Origin: Colletotrichum lupini
Lineage: Eukaryota; Ascomycota; Sordariomycetes; Glomerellales; Glomerellaceae
Assembly (NCBI RefSeq): GCF_023278565.1
Contig: NC_064677.1
Location: forward strand, 868,001 to 932,000
Length of the DNA stretch: 64,000 nt
Direction: 5' to 3'
The notes beneath the pieces were generated by a model, which saw only the letters and a program-made list of their open reading frames with translations, was not told the origin of the DNA and searched no databases. The translations under genes and the position numbers were made by a program. Positions within the stretch are counted from its first letter, which is position 1. Every line of letters begins with the position of its first letter. Below, in pieces: positions 46,599 through 58,242 of this stretch.

Positions 46599-49500
46599 AA
46601 GAGAGGCTGAGACAAACAGAGAAGCTCGAAATGCTCGAATATGAAAAGCCATTCCTGGGCATCACGATTGAACAACCCTTTTTTACCCGTATTGACTTAT
46701 GCCATCCTGTCAAGCTGTGTGTGTGTGTGACCAATGGTGCCCAGGAACGTCAATTTCGGGAGAATTGGTTACCGAAAGGTTGATTCAGCCCAGCCAGCCG
46801 ACCTTCTGGGGGGATAGTCAGAGACATTGTCTTCAAAGCTACGTAGCTGTAGAGGGTCGTCTTGGCTCGTCACGGAGTAAAGGGAACACCTTTCAGCCGA
46901 CCCAGTAATATGATATTACCGTAATGCTTCTTCAGCCGCACGCCGTTTTCATTTGCCACATTTTCTTGAGGGGGTTTCCGATGGGGGATGGTTCAGGCTG
47001 ACTTTCCAAGCATGGCAATCTGTAGAAAACTCTCTGTTGGACCAACCCATTCCCGCGTGGTTGAAATGGGAGACGCCAAACTCCATCCTGCAAGATCCGG
47101 GGTTGGGAGGAGGATGTTTGACTCGAGGGGCATGTGGTGAGCCGCTTGCAGTGCTACCTTTTTACTTGGTCTATCCGTAATGAGCTACAGATACACTAAA
47201 CTATCTAACTTACCGGCCAAACCTGTCATGTGTTCCAAAGATAGTACACTTTGATAGATCTAACCTCTTCCTTAGCTTTCCCCCCTCCCCTTCGGACTTG
47301 AGGCCGCCTCTCAGAGTCAATCTCTCTACTCCGTACGCTATCTCTTACCGTAGGTTCATAGGTCAGGTAGCACGGGATTGCCATTGCTACCATACGATAG
47401 GTACCATTTTGGACTATCGCAATGCGCAGGAACTACTGCGACACTGTCAGTTCGTTTTTGACACACATGCGACCTCGTGTTTCGAGGAGTTTCTGACGGT
47501 TGGCTTGTCCCAACTTTCCGTATGGTTGGCGCCCCCCTTCATTCTTTGGGTTCGAACGGAGACCCCGTACCCCAAAACTTTGTTTCTCAGGGTCTTTTGG
47601 CCTGTGTCTTGTCGATGACATGCATATCCTGGCTCCCGTGGCTATCTTCTGTAAACAGTACCAAAGAGTGCCCAAAGCGACAGGTGGTGGGATACGAGAA
47701 CTTCTCGAGGCAGACGATCGCCGACGTCGCCTTCGAGTGCCCAGCAACACCACCCAACATTGATCTTCAAGAGGTAAGTTACATAGCAAGGATGGGCGCC
47801 AACGCCCAGCACTCGGGAAACGCGCCGCCGCAAAGTCAACCACTTGAGGAAGCTCAGCACCCACGGCACTATACGGAGTGACTGCGTACGGGATATGCCT
47901 CCTTCTGCAGGCCATCCCGTCCCTGGCATGAAGTCCTCGCTTCTGCATCTCGTGCGTCTGCTGATTGCTGGCTTCCTCTGTACCCTCTTTGTTTACCTGC
48001 ATTTTTTGAGCGGGTATCGCTGCGAAAGAAGAACCACCGCCACTTACCGACAGGCAGGGATCCTTTTTCGCAGGCGGCAAACAATCATCATCATCAGGGT
48101 CCTAGTTGACAGAGGGACCTTACGCGCAGGGCGGGCGGCGTCGTCGATCACTTCGTGTTTTTGCCCACCAAAAAAAGACCCCTAGGTTTTTTCTTCCATT
48201 TCCACCTTTCCAACTTTCCTTGGTGAAGATTATCACTCTTGTCCGTCGACTCCGTCTGCCCCGATTAATAGTGATAGGCAGACACAGGCACAGGGTCGCG
48301 GGGGGGGACATCGGGGTGAATGGAGTAAACGTGATGGCAGGTGGGAAAGGATAGCCAGAGGGTGGGAAAAAGAGAAATGGCATCATGATGTAACGTTCTG
48401 ACTTGAGCCAAGACCGATTGACACCGAAAGGCGGGTCTCCCCTTGCTGGTGAGGTGTGGTTGGATGGATTTGTCTTCTGTCTCCATTGAATGTTTGGTGG
48501 CCCTTGTCAACGTCTGCCTCGGTGTACTGCGAAGGAGATGTCAGACCGAAGCTGCAGACCGAGATCTCACCGAGAATGAGGTGATACCGCACTGACCAGC
48601 GCAGGCCTGTTCGACACCAGCCACATAAGGCTAGTGAGGACGGGCCATCAGCCACAAAACGGCCATCGTCGTTATTGTGCTGACATAAGCTCCCAGCTGA
48701 GCGAAACACGTGCAGGTGGGGGCTGCGTTTAAGAGGTTTTGTTAGTGCGCAACTCGCGGGAGCGTTGAAAGTATTGAACAATTAACCAAAGCAAAGGTAA
48801 TGTCTCTGATATAGAATCATACCTTGTGTAAATTGTTTTGGAGTCTCTTCTCAGGTCAACTTCTATGTTCGCTCGAAAGTAGAATCGAAATTACTGGGAG
48901 TGTTCTCTTCTACGGAGTACTATGATAGTTGTTTAATTGATTCTAACAAGACCTATAATTCACACCCGTCGTCCATTTAACGGAGTTTCCCCTTAACGCG
49001 TCGCCCAATACCCAGTCGCTCACCATTGGCAAGGCCCAATCTCCCCTTTCTGCACCAAGAAGGAGCCCTGCCACTAATTCAAATGGTCATGGTGCCTATC
49101 GGCCCAAAGACACGACCCCCCCCCCGGCCTCCTCAACGCCAAATTTACGCGTCAGTCGCGTCCCGGCGGAACGTCCCAACCTTACCTGTCAACCTCCACT
49201 AACGGTCTTTTCCACTTTGCGAGACCGACTACCTGACCTGCCGCCATTGAGCCTGCCATCACGGCCCTTTCCTGAAGCCGAACGACACCTCATTCATTGT
49301 TCGAAATACCTGACTGTCATCCTACCAGCGATTCACTCACGAAGTACCTATTCTCTGGTCTGGTTGCGTGATACTCGATCCATTTCAATCTTCCCCACCA
49401 CACCAACTGCCACGGACACAACTTCAGCCTCATTCTACACTTTACACCAACACGACCAACCGACGAGCACTGTCGCGAACCTTGCGACACCCGGTGTCCG

Positions 49501-51585
49501 ATGCCTCTATTCGAGATGTCATCCAACATCAAACGAGAATCAGACATGGAGGCTAGCGGCCTGAAGAGAAGTCACGATGATTTCTCCGGTGACGAGGTCA
49601 CCATTGAGGATCGTGGCTTGCAGAACGGCGTCAAACATCAGGCCACCGAGGCCGTTGTCCAACCCAGCAAAGGTATGAGCTACCTAACATGTCCACATTG
49701 TGGCCATCATTTTGCTCCGATCATCCCTCTAACCTTCGCAGCTGGGTCTCCCGCCCGCCAGATGCCTACCCGCGATATATCGCCAGCCCCGAGTAGCCCG
49801 AGCTCACTGACCGATGCCGGCACCCTCACGCCAGAGCGCGGCTCGCCCTCACCCGACCTCACACCTAGCAAGAGCACGACTCCCCTCAAGCAGACCACAA
49901 CAAGTGCCAATCCCGCTTCATCATCAAAGACACCTGCCTCAACAACCCAACCCACCAAACGGAAGCGCCGGACCGCAGCCGAAAAGGAGGCCGAAGAGAA
50001 GGAAAAGGCACAGAAGAAGAAGGAGCGTGAAGAAAAGAAAGAAGCCAAACAGGCCGAAAAGGCAAAAGCCGACGCTGAAAGACAAGTCAAACAGGCCGAA
50101 AAGGCAAAAGCCGACGCCGAAAAACAAGCCAAACAAGATGAGAAGCGCCGTAAGAAGGAGGAGGAAGAACGCAAAGCCCAACAGGAAAAGGAGAAGAAGG
50201 AGCGTGCCCAGCCGAAGCTCATGTCCTTTTTCAAGGCACCCGCCACGCCCAAGAAGGATACATTGGTGCCTATCATCAAGTCAGGGAGCCCTTCCAAATC
50301 CGCACTTACGCCAGACGCCAAATCTCCCGCAGCCAAGAAGGAGGAGCTATCAGAATATGAGAAGCGGTTCAAGCCGTTCTTTGTGCAAAGCAGTGTTCGC
50401 CTGGCCAAGAGCCCCTTCGAGATGGACGACGAGGCACACGAGGCCAAGACGAGGATATTGGGAGAGTACTTTGATGGAAAGAGAAAGTCAACCCAAGCGG
50501 GCGGCTTTGATGCTATCGAGGTTTTCCAGCTTCCTGGTCGTCCTGCTCCGCGAGGCAGAATCTATCCGCCAGTGCGGTTCAGCATTGAAAAGATGCGAAA
50601 GCTCACACAAGAAGCAAACAGCGAAGAGGACAAGAAGGCGATTGCAAAGGATATTGCAGATGCGCTGAGGAAGGTCCCTACAAAGTCACTCAAGTTCTAT
50701 CAGGATGTGCGGCCTCCTTACAGGGGTACCGTCACCCTCAGACCCTATCAAGCAGGCAACTCTGGCATGCGACGCCTCGCCCGAAACCCCATCCGCCGCG
50801 ACCAACTCCCCGTAAACTATGACCACGACTCGGAAGCCGAGTGGGAAAGTGAAGGCGAGGACGTCGATATCGACGATGATGACGATGAGGATCTCGATGC
50901 CGACGGCGAAGACATGGACGAGTTCCTCGACGACTCGGAGGACAACGGTCCTGCTCGGTTCGTGAGTGCCAACGGCCTCGAACCGGAGAGCACCGGCCTC
51001 TGCTGGGAGGATCGCACACGCAAGGGTCCTAACCGCACCGTGTACGAGCACAGGATGGAATTCATTCTGGGTAAGCTATATCCCGTCTCCCGCTCATATA
51101 GCAGCGTTAACACATGTTTTGAAGAGAGCCTCGAACACCACCACAGTATCGATCCCTTCTCGACGGAATACTGGGAACCCGAACCGAAGCCCAAGCCTGT
51201 CGGTCGTCCACCTAAAGACAAGACTGCCAAGGCTCAAGCGATTAAGGACAAGACGGTCAAGACCCAAGCGGCAAAGGACAAGCCTGCTACAGACTCGAAG
51301 CCGGCCGATGCCTTCAAAGCAATCACCTGCGGCAGCACAAAGAACAGCGTACAGTCGCTGCCGAAGAAAATCTTGGAGAACAACAATCTCCAGGAGCTCA
51401 AGAAGGTTATCGAGGCGAATCCCAAGATCGCCAAGGGTGGCCTGGTCGACCTCTCGTACGTTGCACTTGCTCACGCCAAGATTTCCCGCAACGACCTGAA
51501 GGAGGCCATCGCCATGATTGCCGAAAAGGTCGGCGGTAAAGGGCTTGCCGGCTCCTGGGCTATCAGGTCAGGTTTCGACGTTTGA
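49501..51585 (+). CDS. chromatin assembly factor 1 subunit A (CAF-1 large subunit, Cac1/Rlf2-like)
   Basis: CAF-1 deposits H3-H4 on newly replicated DNA in the nucleus. Visible parts in order: Ser/Pro-rich N-terminus, a long Lys/Glu/Arg (KER) helix (KRKRRTAAEKEAEEKEKAQ onward), a PCNA-binding PIP box QPKLMSFF, the segment RFKPFFVQSSVRLA, the acidic ED region (EGEDVDIDDDDDEDLD) and a C-terminal winged-helix region (VQSLPKKILENNN to the end). The family segment MEFIL-ESLEHHHSIDPFSTEYW is restored by removing a 54-nt intron at 51071-51124. A second likely intron is 49673-49741 (69 nt, GTATGA...CTAAC...CAG). Both are multiples of three and free of stops. Spliced length is 653 aa from 49501; an in-frame ATG at 49516 is an alternative start. 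Confidence 0.9.
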   Translation: MPLFEMSSNIKRESDMEASGLKRSHDDFSGDEVTIEDRGLQNGVKHQATEAVVQPSKGMSYLTCPHCGHHFAPIIPLTFAAGSPARQMPTRDISPAPSSPSSLTDAGTLTPERGSPSPDLTPSKSTTPLKQTTTSANPASSSKTPASTTQPTKRKRRTAAEKEAEEKEKAQKKKEREEKKEAKQAEKAKADAERQVKQAEKAKADAEKQAKQDEKRRKKEEEERKAQQEKEKKERAQPKLMSFFKAPATPKKDTLVPIIKSGSPSKSALTPDAKSPAAKKEELSEYEKRFKPFFVQSSVRLAKSPFEMDDEAHEAKTRILGEYFDGKRKSTQAGGFDAIEVFQLPGRPAPRGRIYPPVRFSIEKMRKLTQEANSEEDKKAIAKDIADALRKVPTKSLKFYQDVRPPYRGTVTLRPYQAGNSGMRRLARNPIRRDQLPVNYDHDSEAEWESEGEDVDIDDDDDEDLDADGEDMDEFLDDSEDNGPARFVSANGLEPESTGLCWEDRTRKGPNRTVYEHRMEFILGKLYPVSRSYSSVNTCFEESLEHHHSIDPFSTEYWEPEPKPKPVGRPPKDKTAKAQAIKDKTVKTQAAKDKPATDSKPADAFKAITCGSTKNSVQSLPKKILENNNLQELKKVIEANPKIAKGGLVDLSYVALAHAKISRNDLKEAIAMIAEKVGGKGLAGSWAIRSGFDV

Positions 51586-53029
51586 GAGAGAGCGAGAGAG
51601 AGAGAGAGAGCATCGGCAAGCTGTGAGAATTCGGCGTATGAAAAAAAGGGAAGGCGTACTATTCTGATTCGATGAGGATACCTCGGCGGACACGTTTATC
51701 CCACCCACAGTTTATTGTCCGCCATTGTTCATGTTATTTGGGAGGAGTATGGACTTCGTTTCTTACTTTTGTTCCGGGTCTTTGAGATTGTTGTCGGTTG
51801 AGGGAAGGCACAAGCCGGATGGGCGAAGGCCCCAGCATCTTTTACGAGCCACCCACAATAGTGGTGGATTCTATTGCACGTACTACATGCCTTTGCCCCT
51901 TTCGGGCGGTTATGATATGATGGCATAAGGGCGGCGTATAGTGGATTATTCCATTTTCTTTCTCTCTGACGGTATTTCGCATGGATGCATAATTGCTCTC
52001 TGGGCCACCGGTGGCAGCGGCGTTAGTAGGCTTAGTAGATGGTAGGAAGACAAAAGTCTCAACATGCCTATGTCTCTTCGTGTCTTGCGCATGAGATTCC
52101 CTTCGAGTACTGGTGGCCGTTAGTAGTCTATCCGCTTAGATTTAAAGCCACCGCCCAAGCTTCAACAGCCGTCATCCGATAGAGTGCTGCTGAAACGCCT
52201 GCTTCCTATGTGAGAGAACTCGATGCTTGTGGTATATGGTTCATGACCGGGCTTTCACAATTTGACTGGGCACGTGTGAGAAAGATAGGTAAGCGTCCAA
52301 ATTGTCGGGCCCGGGAAGTCGGCAAGGGGCGAAATTGAAGTAGATTACATCGGTAGTGTCGGATTGAACAATACGAAATAGGCTTCTCTCGAGAAGCCAG
52401 ACGGAAGAGTCAGGCAAAGGTTCATTCGGCCATGTAACATGTAGATTGCTGTTGGTGCGACTCAGAACTGCGAGTCGCGCACCGCTGGCGGGCTGGCCAG
52501 GCGTCGAACCCTGCAACTCGGGTTTATGAAGACGAGACAAGCTTTCTGCGTGAGTGCTTCTCATCCGGGGTACCTGGCTGCGCTGCGCCTACGTTGCCTA
52601 CTTTGGTCACAGACAACGCTGTTTAATCACCGTGCTCTCCGACTCTCAGGCCGATTATCCGGAGAACTTCTGCCATTGGGTTCCGGGCACTCCACACGTG
52701 TAATTCGTAGGCTATGTTGACTCGTGAGTGACGAAGGGAGGCCGCTCGGGTTGGAGTTGTCGCAGCCCGCGCGAAGACTGCTTGGGATGAGGGTTCGTCC
52801 TATGCTTCTTTGACGCAGGTGCTCAATCTAACCCAGGGAAAACCTACGCCCACGTCGCGCCAGTGAAAGTTAGTTAGAGGAGTTCATCATGGCTTGACAA
52901 GATGATGGACTAGAAGAGCTTGAGTTGCCAAGCATGCCAAGACACATATAAGTCAACATGTGTAGCGTACTGGAGATGTAGTAGACAGCAGCTCTCCAAC
53001 CACGCCTTTCTTTAACAGTAGTTGTCACC
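51586..53029. promoter_or_regulatory. intergenic region; TATA-like element before GH28
   Basis: A short GA-rich stretch (51588-51611) follows the CAF-1 stop. TATAAG at 52947-52952 lies about 80 bp before the GH28 start. No gene recognised; a tRNA-like fragment near 52.5 kb was examined and not accepted. Confidence 0.45.
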
Positions 53030-54435
53030 ATGCAACATCCACTCCTTAGCATTGCATTCCTCGCCTCTCTGGCGTCTGGCTACTGGCTACCCGAGACACT
53101 GGGCAAAGACCAGTTCAAGACCTGCGTCGTCCCCAAGTCCAAAGGCGACGACGCCCCGACCATTCTCTCGACAGTCAAATCCTGCGGCAGCAACTCCCGC
53201 GTCGTCTTCAGCGCCGGCACGGAGTACAGCCTCCTCACCCCTCTAAAGTTCTCCGGCCTCACAAACGTAGAGTTCCAAATCGAGGGCAACCTCACCCTCT
53301 CGGACGACCCGGCCGCCGTCTCCGCCGTGGTCAACAACCGCTCCATTTACCCGGGCCACTGGATCACCGTCGCCAACAGCAAGGGCGTCACTTTCACGGC
53401 TTCGAATGCCCAGGGCGGCGGCTGGATCAACGGCCACGGCGACAAGTGGTGGTCCAGCGCCAACGTCAGCAGCAACAATGGGCGCCCGCACATGTTCTCG
53501 TTCGGTGTGACGAGTCTGCGGCTGCGGGGGCTCAAGATTCTCAACCCCGTCGCGTGGTGCTTCTCGATAAGCGGGCAGGATGTCTACATGACTGACACCG
53601 TGCTGGACGCGCGGTCCAAGACTGCGTTCCCTTTCAACACGGACGGTATTGACGTTGGCGGTTCCGATATTGTCATCGACGGGTGGACCAGCTGGAACGG
53701 CGACGACATCATCAACGTCTCTCCGCCGGCTGTGAACGTGACTATGCGCAACGTCGTCGGATACGGCACGCACGGGATCTCGGTCTCCTGCGCGTCTGGC
53801 TCGGGTAGCGGGTACCTGTTTGAGAACGCAGAGATCCACGACTCGCTGTTGGGAGCTCGCTTCAAGGGCTCCGTGGGCACGACGTGCCAGATTTCTGATG
53901 TGACCTGGCGCAACTTCACAATCACCAACACTGCTTACCCCATTCACTTTATCGAGGACTATGTCGATCAAGAAAAGGGCGCTGCCGGGAAGGATGCTTC
54001 GCTGGCTGCGTTTGCCAAGAACTTCCGCTGGGAGAATATCAAGGCGCATACTGGCTCGGGTCTCAAGGACGGCAGCTGTACCTCTAGCCCATGCTGGAGT
54101 CAAAGTCTGGGTGAGTACTAACGAGTTCGAACTATACCTTACTCAACGACACATCTACGAGGAACTGCTAACACGTTACTTTGATTCTCAGGCGCCTCAA
54201 CCAAGAAGGGGTTGTACCTTATGTGCAAAGACGCGGCGCATTGCCAGGACTTCACCTTCAAGGACATCACCCTCGTCGCAGCTGTAAGTCTTCACAGGGG
54301 AAACTATGATGAGGGATTAGTCTTGCTAACAGTATATAGGATGGCAGCGCAGGTGAGATGGAGTGTGTTGGACTGGAAGGAGCTACAGGCCTCGGCATCC
54401 CTTGCACGAACGGCACTTTGACCGGAGGCAAATAG
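53030..54435 (+). CDS. secreted polygalacturonase-like enzyme, GH28
   Basis: Exons 53030-54110, 54192-54283 and 54340-54435 encode 422 aa. A signal peptide (MQHPLLSIAFLASLASGYW) is present. The right-handed beta-helix family GH28 hydrolyses galacturonosyl bonds of pectin. Catalytic-site motifs are NTDG (N203, D205), NGDD (D225, D226), YGTHG (H248) and RFK near residue 278, with the spacing usual for GH28. The second motif reads GDDIINV where most polygalacturonases have GDDC followed by Ile/Leu-Ala, so the enzyme may belong to an exo-acting or rhamnogalacturonan-related subgroup. Several N-glycosylation sites (NLT, NRS, NVS, NVT, NFT) are seen. It shares a pectin theme with the GH78 gene at the left edge, but they are 51 kb apart. 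Confidence 0.9.
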
Positions 54436-55215
54436 TTGATCCCTACACGATACTTGGAGACGTCGAGTCTCGAGTCCTTTTTAAGCGAATAAAGCAACGT
54501 AATTCAAATCAACTAGTGACGCAAGAGTTGAGTGTCTCGCGAAGATCGAGTATATGCGCATCGACTGATGGTAAAAACTTGTTGGATTTCTGTGCCGCAC
54601 CCGCCGACGTCTTAACCAGTCGGAACGAATCCACTGTCCGTCTCTCAATTCCGTTGTCTGCTGCGTATTCTTGTAGGTATATAAAGAGATGGAGCTGAGC
54701 TGAGAAGATCTATCAATTGTCGAAGTAGGTCAGTTGTTTGCATTGAGACCATCTATGGGTGAGCATTGGCAGGTGATTCATCACAATCTTCTAGGTGAGC
54801 AACTGGTGTTTTGGTAGAGACTCGAAGAAGAGAAGAACAAGTGTTGGAAGGGAGCCAAATCGGCGCGAGTGCCTGTCTTGTTTGGCGGTGGGTGGCGTGC
54901 TAGCTCGAGGCCTACCCTCCGAGATGATTATCATGAACTCAGGAGAAAATGGCTTGGCCAGCCCAGAGCTAGTTAGATAAGTCAACCCTTTTACTGTGCG
55001 GCGATATATTTCTCTTAATTACAAAGATAATGGGAATCTCGGGTGAAGAGAACATAGCCTCAAATGGCCGGCTCCAGCGCGGCCAGGCTTTGAGCCTATC
55101 CCCAAGTCACTGATTAAGTGAAGAGAAACGAACACTGAAAACGACCAAAAACGCCACAGATGACGGAATTATAATCAATTGCTACAGCCCTCGCTTAACA
55201 ATACCACGAAACCCA
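54436..55215. other. intergenic region between convergent genes
   Basis: About 780 bp, no recognisable gene or RNA. Confidence 0.5.
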
Positions 55216-55704
55216 TCACAGCTTAGATTTCTCAACCCTCTGCCCATCAGCCCTCCCCGGTGCCGGATCCTTCTTCGTAACCTCAGCCTTGAGACTAACG
55301 GGATCCCCCAGCTGCGACGGGTTTCCGCTCTCGAGGTCCTCCTTAGCAACGTCCTTCAACCGTCTCTTGTCGTAGTCCTGGACGGGCGATCCATCCGAAT
55401 TCTTCGCGCCTGTGGGACCACCGTCACCGCTGCTGCCCTTGGACTGCGTACCGGAGCGCGGTTTCGAGTCCGCTGCCGCGCCGAGGTCCCCTTCCGTCGG
55501 CGAGAGCTTGGAGACTTCGGCCTTGAGGGAGACGGGATCGCCTAGTTGTGATGGGTTGGAGGAGTTCGCCTTTGCGGCGACGTGTTTGAGGCGTTCGGGC
55601 TGTTTCTGCTGCTGGTGAGGTGGTGTTAGTATGTAGGTACGTTGAAACGTGAACCGAGTGCAAGCCGGGGATGTGCTTGAGAGTGAGCAACTTACGGGAG
55701 CCAT
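55216..55704 (-). CDS. small hydrophilic protein with duplicated NPSQLGDPVSLKAEV motif
   Basis: Spliced model (minus): exons 55704-55696 (MAP only) and 55611-55216, 134 aa. The intron (84 nt) has GTAAGT, a CTAAC branch site and CACCAG, and is a stop-free multiple of three, so an unspliced reading of 162 aa is also open. The spliced protein is very hydrophilic. It carries the same 15-residue block NPSQLGDPVSLKAEV twice, near residues 22 and 98, linked by a Gly/Ser/Asp-rich segment. No signal peptide, membrane helix or cysteine-rich core. I recall similar short repeats in uncharacterised fungal proteins but know no function. Confidence 0.75.
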   Translation of the reverse strand: MAPVSCSLSSTSPACTRFTFQRTYILTPPHQQQKQPERLKHVAAKANSSNPSQLGDPVSLKAEVSKLSPTEGDLGAAADSKPRSGTQSKGSSGDGGPTGAKNSDGSPVQDYDKRRLKDVAKEDLESGNPSQLGDPVSLKAEVTKKDPAPGRADGQRVEKSKL

Positions 55705-56393
55705 TTTGTCTATTTCTGAAATCTAATCGTCTCTATCGATAAGTAGAGATATCGAATTCTAGCAACAGGGAAACCAGCTCCGTTTTAAACTACTCTCTTA
55801 CCAGCAGACGAGGCCGTTGCAGAACGACAGAATGCCAGCCATGGCGTCGCGCGGTCTTTGACGCCTTCATCTTTGATGACGTGTATGACTTACAAGCCGA
55901 GGGCCACAGCGTGGGACACAAACCACACCTACAGTACCTTACCACCTTACTTACCAACGCGGATGGTCCCGTCATAGGTAATTAAGTAGAACAAGCCTCA
56001 TCGGATCTTCCAATTGCGGAGAAATGATCTAAGATTGGTAGTAGATGGGATTTGAAGACATGTGAAGACGAGCTAGTGAATTGGACAACCTCCGGGCTGC
56101 AATAGACTTACACGAATTCCTCGTGCATTTATTTCATCTGCTTCGCAACACACGTGCAATTCCACCTTTACAAACTAACATCTTCGAGAAACGAGATATA
56201 TATACTATTCTAATCGTGGTATCTGCAGGTGCTCTTCAAGACGCACAGGATGCTAATTACGCTAATCTCCTAAAAATACAACAATAATACTCTCGTGATG
56301 CTGTCAATCGTGGACCCCGTGTGTTTTATGCAACTCACCACCTCGTACCGAGGTCTCCTTCTCCCTAGTCATTGCTCACAAGCGCACACGAAG
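55705..56393. other. intergenic region
   Basis: About 690 bp, rather A/T-rich, between two minus-strand genes; no gene recognised. Confidence 0.45.
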
Positions 56394-58242
56394 TCATGAC
56401 CTCGCCGCAATCTGCGCCGCGCTCGCAACAGCCTGAAGCGGCTCCAACTCATCCTCCATATCGCGATCCGTCTGCTCCACCCCCGCAATTTGCGCGTTCA
56501 CGCCCGACCCGCTACCGCCACCATTCGTCGCTGTCGTAGCAGTGGCTACCGTCGAGCCGTCGGCCGGCGGTGGCGCCTCCTCCTCTTCTTCGTCAGGTTG
56601 GCCCATGCCAATGACGTCGATCCAGTTCCAGTACTGCACTTTGCCCTCGCAACGTTCAAAGATGACTTTGTCGTCCATGACACCATCATCAGGCCCGTTA
56701 TCGCCGTCCTCGTCTGTAGAAATACCCAGCTTCCCGGAACCCGTGCCGTCGACGAGGTCACCTATCCATGTCCGCGCCACGGGGACGCCGTTTGCGCGCA
56801 TGAGCTGCAGTTGCGCGCGCAGGTTCAGGCGCAGGGCGCGCTCCGGCTCCTCCGAGTTGAAGATCTTTTTGGTGAGCCAGGGGAAGAGGATACCGAAATC
56901 GGACTGAGATAGATGCGCAGAGGAGCGGACGTAGAAGAAGTTTGGCTCGGGCAGGCTGACGCCGCTGCGGCGGAAGATTTGTGGCGTGATCACCGACGCT
57001 GAGGGTTGCGGAGAGAGGACGCGGGCGGTGACATGGAGGTGGTCTGTCCATTTGTAGAACGCGTCGGACTCGACGGCCAGGATGGCGTTGCCGCCCGGCG
57101 CGGTGGACGTGTTTGCGTAGGCTGGGAGGGGCAGATTGAAGAGGTCTGCGGATCCCGGGGCGAGGAGCGGGAAGCACCACATGTCGAGGAGCATGGTGAC
57201 GTTCTTTGGTGTGATTTGCCTGCACAGGGCCGAGTCCGGTCGCGGTGTGAAGAGGGGCTTCTGGACGTGTGCGAGGGCGGAGGACTCGGCGTAGTAGGTC
57301 GTCTTAAGAAGCTGGACAATGGAGGCGGAGCCGAAGCTGTGGCCGCCGAAGATGATGCAGCCCGGCTCATGGACGTGGAGCTTGTTCTTGAACTGGGTCA
57401 AGCTGGGCGTGGACTTGTTGAGGTTGGACATTGCGAGGCCGAGGTCCATGTTGAGGGTGACCATATGGATCATGCCGAGCTCCCAGAGACGGATCCGCAA
57501 CTGATCTTCACGGGCTTCGTAGATTTCGGGGCGGGCGTCGTGATCTATGCGGACGTAGGGAATCACGCGGCGGGTGTCGCGCATGAAGTACTGGTCTTGT
57601 TTACCGGGGATGCGGACAAAGGAAGCCACGGCGCTGCCGTCGCGGTGTTCGGGGCAGATGACGACGATGCCGTGGGAGGCGAGGGAGCCTGCCAGGTGGG
57701 AGTATGTGTTCCGGTTGCCGCCGAGGCCGTGGGAGAAGATCATTGTCGGCCATCGTCGGTTCGGGGTGTCTGGATCGAGGATCTCGGCGTTCTTGTGGAC
57801 GGGAATGGTGGTATAGTGCAGATGTCGCGGGAGGAATCTGTAGGCTCAAGTCAGTACAGCACCTTTTGCGCAGGCACTAGAGGAGCGTTCGAGGAAGAGG
57901 GGATACATACGAGACAATGTCTGCGAGCATGGGCCGGATGCCAATGAACTGGGTGTAGGCAGAGACATGTTGCCGTTGGGGCGACGGCAGCCAGTTGATG
58001 CGCTTGCCGTTGGATTCAGGAACCGCGGGGTAGAAGACGCGGCACTGGACGGTGTGGATGTCTGTTGCGCTGTAGGGGGTCGGACTGGGCGACTCCAACT
58101 CGGAGACGGGGATCTCAATGTCGACGGTGCCGACCTTGTGCGGGCCGGTGTAGTCGGGGAAGGACGGCACGGGGCTCATGCGGGAGAAGAAGGACGCGAC
58201 CTTTTCGGCGGCCGTCGGGGGCGCTTGCGCGGCAGGCGACAT
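56394..58242 (-). CDS. platelet-activating-factor acetylhydrolase-like lipase (PAF-AH / phospholipase A2 group)
   Basis: Exons 58242-57911 and 57837-56394 (minus), 591 aa. An alpha/beta hydrolase of the plasma/type-II PAF-acetylhydrolase family, which cleaves short or oxidised sn-2 acyl groups from phospholipids. Motifs: oxyanion-side FSHGLGGNRNTYS, nucleophile GGHSFGSAS (S278), a likely acid in AVESDAFYKW, and the catalytic His in RSSAHLSQSDF. No signal peptide, so it is probably cytosolic. After the catalytic domain about 130 residues are added, including an acidic/low-complexity segment (QPDEEEEEAPPP and a Gly/Thr-rich run) that looks disordered. The start at 58242 is the first ATG in frame before SPAAQAPPTAAEKVASFF. 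Confidence 0.88.

Larger units (their letters stand above)
45832..49500. other. gene-free interval with microsatellites
   Basis: About 3.7 kb without a recognisable gene between two plus-strand genes. Short frames show no family motifs. The segment from about 48950 is C/T-rich and probably includes the promoter and leader of the CAF-1 gene. Confidence 0.5.

Noticed and set aside
49707..50447. 246-aa Ser/Phe-rich minus-strand frame
   Set aside because: Reverse reading of the Lys/Glu-rich KER helix of CAF-1.
52440..52570. tRNA-like sequence on the minus strand (GGGTTCGACGCC with CTTCATAAACCCGAG nearby)
   Set aside because: The B-box-like part is present, but the T-stem does not pair in the normal 5+7 geometry, no proper anticodon stem forms around CAT and no A box lies at the right distance. 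At most a relic.
53243..54103. 286-aa minus-strand frame opposite the GH28 gene
   Set aside because: Antisense shadow of the GH28 coding strand, without family motifs.
57006..57947. 313-aa plus-strand frame opposite the PAF-AH-like gene
   Set aside because: Antisense shadow; composition typical of reverse reading of a GC-rich gene.
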